The notes under the pieces are model-generated. The model was not told the origin of the DNA, made no database searches, and saw nothing but the letters and a program-made list of their open reading frames with translations. A DNA stretch of 59,942 nucleotides, from the NCBI GenBank assembly GCA_938006875.1, contig CALLMJ010000025.1, positions 1 to 59,942 of the forward strand, given 5' to 3'. Below are positions 53,717 through 59,942 of the stretch, piece after piece. The DNA is from an uncultured Bacteroidia bacterium. GTDB lineage: Bacteria > Bacteroidota > Bacteroidia > J057 > CALLMJ01. The position numbers and the translations under genes were made by a program. The first letter of the stretch is position 1. Each line of letters opens with the position of its first letter.

Positions 53717-54274
53717 CTAAAATTCTTTAAGATTAGAAATCCTTCCTTTAAGTTTGTAAATTTTATAATTTGTAAATGATGTGTTTGAAACTAATGAGTC
53801 ACCAAATAAAATTTCATCTTGACGAGTAATTTTTACAAAAGCATTGGTGCTAAGTTTATCCAATGATTTATACCAAAAAAGTTTTTCAGTTTCTAGTTTT
53901 TCATTTTTTTCATTCACTACAATAACATTACCTCTTGCTTCTGCATAGCCTTTTCTATTATGATACATTCCACGATTGGCTGTTAACTCAGATTCTTTTT
54001 TACCTTCGGCATTATAAAATATAATCTTAAAACTACTATCAAAATGAACAATGCTATGCCTATTGGTGTCTAAAACTTCACGGAAAAAGGGTGCTTCTAA
54101 AACTGCTTTTAATAAAGTTTGCTCTGTATAATGGTAACGTATATTTTTCCCTTCTTGGACAGGTAATTTTTTACGAACTTCTTCAAAATCTTTTGGAATG
54201 GTTTTATTCTTTTCGTTACAAGCTATAAACATGTTTATAAGCCATAACAAAATAAAAATTTTTTTGTAGTTCAT
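53717..54274 (-). CDS. lptC: LPS export periplasmic protein LptC (lipoprotein form)
   Basis: 185 residues with lipoprotein signal ending LLWLINMFIAC. The LptC/OstA-like domain shows FKIIFYNAEGKKESELTANR, GYAEARGNVIVVNEKNEKLE, LFWYKSLDKLSTNAFVKI and the terminal YKLKGRIS. In Bacteroidota LptC is a lipoprotein rather than a single-helix protein. It bridges the LptB2FG transporter and LptA in LPS transport. It starts 6 nt after the stop of the upstream lipoprotein gene. Confidence 0.85.
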   Translation of the reverse strand: MNYKKIFILLWLINMFIACNEKNKTIPKDFEEVRKKLPVQEGKNIRYHYTEQTLLKAVLEAPFFREVLDTNRHSIVHFDSSFKIIFYNAEGKKESELTANRGMYHNRKGYAEARGNVIVVNEKNEKLETEKLFWYKSLDKLSTNAFVKITRQDEILFGDSLVSNTSFTNYKIYKLKGRISNLKEF

Positions 54275-54280
54275 TCAATT

Positions 54281-54751
54281 TTAAGGAATTATAAAGAAAT
54301 CGGGAGTAAAAACTGTATCACTAACATGACCAGCACGGTCCTTTAAATAAATACCAAAAGAGCATTTTTCTCTGGGTAAAAATGAATTTAAACGTACTAA
54401 ACCTTGTACATTAATTTTGATAGTTCCTTGAATAGAAGGTTTACGGGTTTCAGTAGTCAAATTGGGGATATTGTAACGAATTTTTCCATCATAAAATGAA
54501 GTAGGTAAACCTGGACGTTTATCTAATAAAAACAAATCATAATTCGTACTATCAGAAATTTCATTTCCTAAATCCCCATCTCCATCTTGGTATTTGATTA
54601 CAATATCAAAATCTTCAAATTCTTTAATTTCGGTTTTGCTAATGGATAAAAATTCTATTTTAGGTTCAATAGGAAATACGGGTGCTTTAGAGCCACATCC
54701 ATAGATTATGCCCAAAATGAAAGACAAGAAAATGAAATTTTGAGTTTTCAT
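54281..54751 (-). CDS. Lipoprotein of unknown function
   Basis: 156 residues. Signal MKTQNFIFLSFILGIIYGC (lipobox IYGC) is followed by a single domain with VIKYQDGDGDLGNEISDSTN, a calcium-binding-like acidic loop, and KCSFGIYLKDRAGHVSDTV, reminiscent of an immunoglobulin-like fold. It is probably cotranscribed with lptC. A -7 box TATTTTTG (54764-54757, minus) ends 5 nt before the ATG. Confidence 0.8.
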   Translation of the reverse strand: MKTQNFIFLSFILGIIYGCGSKAPVFPIEPKIEFLSISKTEIKEFEDFDIVIKYQDGDGDLGNEISDSTNYDLFLLDKRPGLPTSFYDGKIRYNIPNLTTETRKPSIQGTIKINVQGLVRLNSFLPREKCSFGIYLKDRAGHVSDTVFTPDFFIIP

Positions 54752-54837
54752 AATTGCAAAAATAATTTTTTTTTAAATTCGTTCTTTTAAACTTCTAAAT
54801 TTCTATATTTTTTTATTACTTTTGCCATAATATCCCA

Positions 54838-55767
54838 ATGAAACCTAATCTTTCCAAATATTTAGACCCTGTGGTCGTTTCTAAAGTATCCAGTTTAGAA
54901 TTGATTGCAAAATTAATTGTTGAAGGCTTTATTACAGGGCTTCATAAAAGTCCCTATCATGGTTTTTCTGTGGAATTTGCTGAACATAAACAATATAACC
55001 CCGGAGATAGCCTAAAAAATATTGACTGGAAAGTTTATGGAAAATCTAATAAATTGTTTACTAAACGCTATGAAGAAGAAACCAATTTAAAATGTTATGT
55101 GTATTTGGATATTTCTGACTCAATGCGTTATCCACAAGAGGGATTAAGCAAATTAGAGTATGGTGTTTATTTAACTGCTGCTTTGCAACATTTAATGATT
55201 AAACAGCGTGATGCTGTTGGTTTAGTTTTAGCTGATGATGAAATTCAAGAATTTATCCCCGCAAAATCTCAATATTCATGGTTAATCAAAAATTTGACTG
55301 CATTAGAAAAAGTATTAGAAGATAAAAATTTATTTACTCATAAAACCAATTCTCCGAACATATTACATCAAATTACTACTCGTCTTGGACGTAGAGGTTT
55401 TGTAATCATCATTTCTGATTTATTAGATGACCCTTCCAAATTGCAAGAATATTTTCATGCACTGCAACACCTAAGACATCAAAAACATGAAATTTTAATT
55501 TTCCATTTATTAGATGAAAAAACTGAAGGTCAATTAGATTTTCCTAATCAACCTATGATTCTAAAAGACATGGAAACCGGAGAAGAACTCAAAATTCAAC
55601 CTCAATACATTCAAAAAGAATATCAAAAATTGTTTCAAAATTATAGAAACCAGTTTGTTCAACATTGCAGAGAATTTAAAATTGATTTGGTTTCTGTGGA
55701 TATAACTAAGTCTTATGACAAAGTTCTTTTGGATTATCTCATCAAAAGAAGAATGTTAGCTAAATAA
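54838..55767 (+). CDS. DUF58-domain protein
   Basis: 309 residues. The DUF58 block SVEFAEHKQYNPGDSLKNID followed by WKVYGKSNKLFTKRYEEETN and LYVYLDISDSMRY-type metal-ion site (here CYVYLDISDSMRYPQEG) identifies the family, related to vWA proteins. These accompany MoxR AAA+ ATPases in Bat-type envelope clusters, but no moxR is adjacent. TACTTTTG at 54817-54824 is a likely -7 box. Confidence 0.88.
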   Translation: MKPNLSKYLDPVVVSKVSSLELIAKLIVEGFITGLHKSPYHGFSVEFAEHKQYNPGDSLKNIDWKVYGKSNKLFTKRYEEETNLKCYVYLDISDSMRYPQEGLSKLEYGVYLTAALQHLMIKQRDAVGLVLADDEIQEFIPAKSQYSWLIKNLTALEKVLEDKNLFTHKTNSPNILHQITTRLGRRGFVIIISDLLDDPSKLQEYFHALQHLRHQKHEILIFHLLDEKTEGQLDFPNQPMILKDMETGEELKIQPQYIQKEYQKLFQNYRNQFVQHCREFKIDLVSVDITKSYDKVLLDYLIKRRMLAK

Positions 55768-55853
55768 AAGATTTTTAAAATTAAGAATGATTTTGTTCTA
55801 ATTGACCAATCAGAAATTTTTTTATAAACTTTTCATAGGAATTTAATTTACTT

Positions 55854-55861
55854 TATTTTTG
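55854..55861 (+). promoter_or_regulatory. -7 box upstream of the ccmE-like gene
   Basis: TATTTTTG ends 22 nt before ATG 55884; TTTC sits 19-20 nt upstream in place of a TTTG. Confidence 0.45.
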
Positions 55862-55883
55862 TAGTTTATAAAAACTTGTCATT

Positions 55884-56255
55884 ATGAACAATAGAACCCT
55901 AATTTTAATTATAGTAACAGCGATATTCATGGTAATTTTAATGTTTAATTTTGCTTCGAATACAAGCATTTATACAGATTTTAAAACTGCAAAAAATTCT
56001 GGTGAAGAAGTACATATTGTAGCAGAATGGGTAAAGAGAGAACAAACTCATTATGATTCTCAAAAAGATGAATTTTCCTTTTTTTTGAGAGATACTTTAG
56101 GGAATGAAGCATTTGTGATTTACCCTGACCCTAAACCTGTTAATTTTGAACAAGCTGATAAAATTGTAGTAATTGGAAAATTTCAATCAGATACATTCTG
56201 GGCAAGTAAAATTTTAATGAAGTGCCCCTCTAAATACGAAGATAAAAATTTATAA
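55884..56255 (+). CDS. ccmE: CcmE-like heme chaperone, CxxxY type
   Basis: 123 residues. An N-terminal anchor ([19 protein letters not shown]) precedes an OB-fold ([57 protein letters not shown]). The heme-attachment motif, normally HxxxY, reads CPSKY (Cys114, Tyr118) here. CcmE passes heme to the apocytochrome c ligation machinery. The rest of the ccm set is not nearby; hutU follows after 5 nt. Confidence 0.8.
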   Translation: MNNRTLILIIVTAIFMVILMFNFASNTSIYTDFKTAKNSGEEVHIVAEWVKREQTHYDSQKDEFSFFLRDTLGNEAFVIYPDPKPVNFEQADKIVVIGKFQSDTFWASKILMKCPSKYEDKNL

Positions 56256-56260
56256 GATAT

Positions 56261-57931
56261 ATGCAAGATATTAAATTTCAAATACCAAAAACTCCTACGG
56301 GAACTCAACTAACCTGTAAAAATTGGATTACAGAAGCTGCATACCGTATGCTTTTAAATAATTTAGACCCAGATGTTGCCGAAAAACCTGAAGAACTGAT
56401 TGTTTATGGTGGAATTGGAAAAGCTGCCAGAAATTTTGAAGCATTAGAACTCATCTTAAAAATTTTACCCAAATTAGAGGAAAATCAAACTTTATTAATA
56501 CAATCTGGTAAGCCTGTGGGAGTAATAAAATCCCATAAACACGCTCCAAGAGTATTGATTTCCAATTCTATGTTGGTACCCAACTGGGCAAACTGGGACC
56601 ATTTCCATGAATTAGATAAAAAAGGTTTAATCATGTATGGACAAATGACAGCAGGGTCATGGATTTATATTGGTTCACAAGGAATTGTACAAGGTACCTA
56701 TGAAACCTATGCAGCATTAGCCAAAAAGCATTTCGGTGAAAATGCTTCTTTAAAAGGAAAATTAAATGTAACAGCGGGTTTAGGGGGCATGGGTGGAGCT
56801 CAACCTCTTGCTATTACTATGAATGAAGGAGTTTGTTTAGCTGCTGAAATGGAAGAATGGAGAATCCAAAAAAGATTACAAACTAAATATATTGACTTTC
56901 TATTCTACGATATAGACCAAGCCATTGATTTTGCTTTAAAAGCTAAAGAAGACCAAAAAGCTATCTCTATCGGTGTAGTTTGTAATGCTGTTGATTTATT
57001 AGACCGTTTGATTGATAGAAATATCACTCCTGATACTTTAACTGACCAAACTTCCGCTCATGACCCATTAAATGGTTATTTTCCAGGTAACATGACCGTA
57101 CAAGAAGCCAAATTACTTCGTGAAGTAGACCCCAAAAACTATATAGAGCTTTCTTTGAGAACTATGGCAAGACACGTAGAATTAATGTTAGAATTACAAA
57201 GACGTGGTGCCATTACCTTTGATTATGGAAATAATATTCGTGGTCAAGCATTAACAAAAGGCGTAAAAAATGCTTTTGATTTTCCAGGATTTGTTCCTGC
57301 TTATATTAGACCTTTATTTTGTGAAGGAAAAGGACCTTTCCGATGGGTTGCTTTATCCGGAGACCCTCAAGATATTTACAAAACTGACCAAGCCATTTTA
57401 GAATTGTTTCCTGAAAATCAAGCTTTACATCGTTGGATTAAAATGGCTCAAGATAGAATTGCTTTTCAAGGATTACCCGCAAGAATTTGTTGGTTAGGCA
57501 TGGGTGAAAGAAGATTAGCAGGATTAAAATTCAATGAAATGGTAAAAAACGGTATTTTAAAAGCTCCTATTGTAATAGGAAGAGACCATTTGGATACCGG
57601 TTCTGTGGCTTCACCCAATAGAGAAACAGAAGCAATGTTAGATGGTTCTGATGCTATTGCGGATTGGGCCGTTTTAAATGCTATGGTGAATATTGCAGGA
57701 GGTGCCTCTTGGGTTTCTTTACATCATGGTGGTGGAGTAGGAATGGGATATTCTATTCATGCAGGGCAAGTGATTGTAGCAGATGGTTCTGAAGATGCCG
57801 CTGAACGTCTAGATAGAGTCTTAGATAATGACCCTGCTATGGGTGTATTTAGGCATGCAGATGCAGGTTATGATTTAGCCAAACAAACCGCTTTAAAATT
57901 TGGATTAGATTTAGATAGCTTTTTGAAATAA
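56261..57931 (+). CDS. hutU: Urocanate hydratase
   Basis: 556 residues. [20 protein letters not shown] is the NAD-binding signature; [46 protein letters not shown] and [20 protein letters not shown] are also diagnostic. It converts urocanate to imidazolone propionate in histidine degradation, with tightly bound NAD. hutH, hutI and hutG are not adjacent. The gene ends about 45 nt before the next promoter and CDS. Confidence 0.96.
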   Translation: MQDIKFQIPKTPTGTQLTCKNWITEAAYRMLLNNLDPDVAEKPEELIVYGGIGKAARNFEALELILKILPKLEENQTLLIQSGKPVGVIKSHKHAPRVLISNSMLVPNWANWDHFHELDKKGLIMYGQMTAGSWIYIGSQGIVQGTYETYAALAKKHFGENASLKGKLNVTAGLGGMGGAQPLAITMNEGVCLAAEMEEWRIQKRLQTKYIDFLFYDIDQAIDFALKAKEDQKAISIGVVCNAVDLLDRLIDRNITPDTLTDQTSAHDPLNGYFPGNMTVQEAKLLREVDPKNYIELSLRTMARHVELMLELQRRGAITFDYGNNIRGQALTKGVKNAFDFPGFVPAYIRPLFCEGKGPFRWVALSGDPQDIYKTDQAILELFPENQALHRWIKMAQDRIAFQGLPARICWLGMGERRLAGLKFNEMVKNGILKAPIVIGRDHLDTGSVASPNRETEAMLDGSDAIADWAVLNAMVNIAGGASWVSLHHGGGVGMGYSIHAGQVIVADGSEDAAERLDRVLDNDPAMGVFRHADAGYDLAKQTALKFGLDLDSFLK

Positions 57932-57963
57932 TTTTGGCTTTTTTACTAATTTATTTAACTTTG
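57932..57963 (+). promoter_or_regulatory. Promoter of the SDR-galE pair
   Basis: TTTTG (57932-57936), exactly 19 nt, TAACTTTG (57956-57963), 13 nt before the ATG at 57977. It starts directly at the hutU stop. Confidence 0.7.
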
Positions 57964-57976
57964 CAACAATTTTTTT

Positions 57977-58912
57977 ATGTCTAAAACCAAAATTTTAATT
58001 ACCGGAGGTGCTGGTTTTATCCCAAGTTCTATCGCTGATAAACTTTCTCAAAATACTAATTATGAATTAGTTTTGGTAGATAATTTATTAACGGGCAATA
58101 TAAACAATGTACCCAGAAAGCCTAACGTCCAATTTATTAAAGCTGATGCAAATGATTTTCATGAAATGGCTTCTATTATGCAATCAAAATCTTTTGATAT
58201 AGTTTTTCATTATGCAGCAGTTGTGGGTGTTAAAAGAACTATTGATAATCCTATTAGCGTTTTAGATGATATTAAAGGTTTTGAAAACATTTTTATGTTA
58301 TCCAAAAACACAGGAGTAAAAAGAATTTTCTTTTCTTCTTCATCTGAAGTTTATGGTGAACCCGTTGAATTTCCTCAAAATGAAGAAACTACTCCTTTGA
58401 ATGCTCGGTTACCTTATGCAGTTGTTAAAAATATAGGAGAATGTTTTTGTAAATCGTATTACCAAGAGCACGGGCTTAATTATACTATATTAAGATTTTT
58501 CAATACTTATGGTCCAAAGCAAAGTACAGATTTTGTAATGTCTAAATTTATAAGAGCCGCTCTAAAAAACGAGCCCATTACCATCTATGGTGACGGTAAA
58601 CAAACTCGTACTTTTTGTTATATTGATGATAATGTTGATTTTACAAACCTCTTACTAGAAAAAAATATAGGTATCAACGAAATTTTTAATGTTGGAAATA
58701 GACATGAAATTCCTATTATTGAATTAGCCCGAAAAGTAATTCAAATGACGAGTTCAAAATCTCAAATTATTCATTTACCACCCTTAAAAGAAGGAGATAT
58801 GACCCGCCGCCAACCGGATACTACTAAAATGCAAGCCATTCTAAATCGCGAAACTCCTTTAGAAGTAGGCATGAAAAAAGTTATTGAAATAGTAAAATCA
58901 CAAATGGCATGA
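57977..58912 (+). CDS. NAD-dependent sugar-nucleotide epimerase/dehydratase
   Basis: 311 residues, extended SDR. The nucleotide fingerprint reads TGGAGFIPSS, with Pro16 in place of the third glycine. HYAAVVGVKRTIDNPISVLD, SSSSEVYGEPVEFPQNEETT and LPYAVVKNIGECF (Tyr-x3-Lys) are present, then RFFNTYGPKQS and GDGKQTRTFCYIDD. It resembles UDP-glucuronate decarboxylases and UDP-glucose 4-epimerases; the exact substrate is not settled. It overlaps galE by 4 nt. Confidence 0.85.
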   Translation: MSKTKILITGGAGFIPSSIADKLSQNTNYELVLVDNLLTGNINNVPRKPNVQFIKADANDFHEMASIMQSKSFDIVFHYAAVVGVKRTIDNPISVLDDIKGFENIFMLSKNTGVKRIFFSSSSEVYGEPVEFPQNEETTPLNARLPYAVVKNIGECFCKSYYQEHGLNYTILRFFNTYGPKQSTDFVMSKFIRAALKNEPITIYGDGKQTRTFCYIDDNVDFTNLLLEKNIGINEIFNVGNRHEIPIIELARKVIQMTSSKSQIIHLPPLKEGDMTRRQPDTTKMQAILNRETPLEVGMKKVIEIVKSQMA

Positions 58913-59934
58913 AAAAAACAATTTTAGTAACAGGAGGAGCTGGTTATATTGGTTCCATAACCATTTTAGAACTTATACGTAATACAGATTTTGAAATTAT
59001 TAGCGTTGATAATTTTTTAAATTCATCCTCCAAAACTTTTCAACGGATAAAAAAAATATCTGGAAAAGAAATTATTAACTATCAAATAGATTTGAGAGAT
59101 TTAGAAAATTTAAAGGAAGTCTTTGAAAATCATAAAATTGATGGGATTATACATTTTGCAGCTTTAAAATCTGTACCAGAATCTGTTGCAAAACCTCATT
59201 GGTATTATGATAATAATTTGAATAGCCAACTGAATATCATGAAATGTTGTGAATTATACTATATTAAAAATTTGATATTTAGTTCTTCATGCTCAGTTTA
59301 TGGTGAAGTACAAAATTTACCAGTTGATGAAAATACACCTTTAAGTGAAGTAAAATGCCCTTATGCTCATACCAAGAAAATAGGTGAAGAAATGCTTGTT
59401 TTCTGGGCAAATCAATCCAAAGTTAATACTATTGCTTTACGTTACTTTAATCCTGTTGGTGCTGATCCATCTGGCTTATTAGGAGAAGATCCAAGAAACA
59501 CTCCTACCAATTTAGTTCCTGTAATTACTGGTAGTGCTATTGGAAATTTACCTCCCGTCAAGGTTTTTGGTTCTGATTATCCAACTCGTGATGGCTCTTG
59601 TATTCGTGATTACGTGCATGTAAATGATATCGCTGATGCTCATATTAAAGCTCTTATTTATTTGTTTGAGAAAAAAAATCATGAATTATTTGATATTATA
59701 AATCTCGGTACAGGTTCTGGTGTAACAGTTTTAGAAATGATCCATTCTTTTATTAAGGTAACAGGAGAAAAATTAAATTATATATTAGCTGAACGAAGAG
59801 AAGGAGACGTCGCACAAATTTATTCTAATCCTCAAAAAGCTAAAGATTTATTAAACTGGGTTCCTAAGTATGATGTTAATCAAATGATGGAAACCGCATG
59901 GAAATGGCAAATTTATCTAAAAAATGACCTTTAA
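58909..59934 (+). CDS. galE: UDP-glucose 4-epimerase
   Basis: 341 residues. TGGAGYIGSITILELI, HFAALKSVPESVAKPHWYYD, SSSCSVYGEVQNLPVDENTP, CPYAHTKKIGEEML (Tyr-x3-Lys), LRYFNPVGADPSGLLGEDPR and RDGSCIRDYVHVNDIADAH are all classical GalE signatures. It interconverts UDP-glucose and UDP-galactose for surface polysaccharide. Coupled to the preceding SDR by an ATGA overlap; the window ends 8 nt later, so downstream genes are unseen. Confidence 0.94.
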   Translation: MKKTILVTGGAGYIGSITILELIRNTDFEIISVDNFLNSSSKTFQRIKKISGKEIINYQIDLRDLENLKEVFENHKIDGIIHFAALKSVPESVAKPHWYYDNNLNSQLNIMKCCELYYIKNLIFSSSCSVYGEVQNLPVDENTPLSEVKCPYAHTKKIGEEMLVFWANQSKVNTIALRYFNPVGADPSGLLGEDPRNTPTNLVPVITGSAIGNLPPVKVFGSDYPTRDGSCIRDYVHVNDIADAHIKALIYLFEKKNHELFDIINLGTGSGVTVLEMIHSFIKVTGEKLNYILAERREGDVAQIYSNPQKAKDLLNWVPKYDVNQMMETAWKWQIYLKNDL

Positions 59935-59942
59935 TCAAAAAA

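Noticed and set aside
1-59942. CRISPR array, tRNA or rRNA genes, transposase, prophage
   Set aside because: No regularly spaced repeats, tRNA cloverleaf, rRNA sequence, transposase or phage gene was recognised on either strand.

Overview
The window looks like a chromosomal stretch of a low-GC (roughly 30% by eye) member of the Bacteroidota, probably a Cytophagales-like lineage. The evidence is: the uninterrupted rpsL-to-rplQ ribosomal supercluster with no tuf after fusA; many start sites preceded by the Bacteroidota -7 box TAnnTTTG, often with TTTG/TTG 18-20 nt upstream, and almost no Shine-Dalgarno sequences; zinc-free forms of S14 and L36; a standalone MnmD; L-lysine 6-transaminase; a type III pantothenate kinase; a lipoprotein LptC; and a Reg_prop/Y_Y_Y sensor fused to a SpoIIE phosphatase. 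The species assignment is an inference.

Layout. 1-3505: a sensor-phosphatase (cut by the window start) and the tRNA methyltransferase mnmD. 3504-3708 (minus): a structured RNA of about 205 nt with its own promoter and terminator, a good 6S RNA candidate. 3836-6040: a class A penicillin-binding protein whose transpeptidase motifs are all degenerate. 6169-23932: one strong promoter, 33 translation genes (rpsL, rpsG, fusA, S10, spc and alpha clusters with secY, map, infA, rpmJ, rpoA) and one terminator. 24174-26684: coaX (minus) and rplM-rpsI-rpsB without tsf. 26842-36753: metabolic and envelope genes, including an esterase, a beta-barrel protein, a phosphoglucose/phosphomannose isomerase, an MCE protein, Nudix, an RmlD-like reductase, a WG-repeat protein, lysine transaminase, an EEP lipoprotein, a cytochrome b5-like protein and obgE. 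37025-47000: recN, nhaA, an NHL-OmpA protein, a lipoprotein, mscL, a yggS homologue, ilvE, a beta-lactamase-fold hydrolase and a small membrane protein. 47210-59934: a LolD-like ATPase, Ppx/GppA, trmD, a K+/H+ antiporter, lptC with neighbours, a DUF58 protein, a ccmE-like gene, hutU and two sugar-nucleotide SDR enzymes.

How it fits together: most of the window is housekeeping (translation, envelope, tRNA modification). The unusual content is outside the ribosomal block: the 6S-like RNA with two mutually exclusive folds, the pseudo-transpeptidase PBP, and a family of about 120-bp dispersed repeats with GGGCnnTGCC-like ends (copies near 26741, 36840, 40054 and 46524). One copy lies in frame inside the N-terminal coding region of a secreted hydrolase and another supplies sequence at the 5' end of a secreted OmpA-like protein. 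No tRNA, rRNA, CRISPR array, transposase or prophage was seen.
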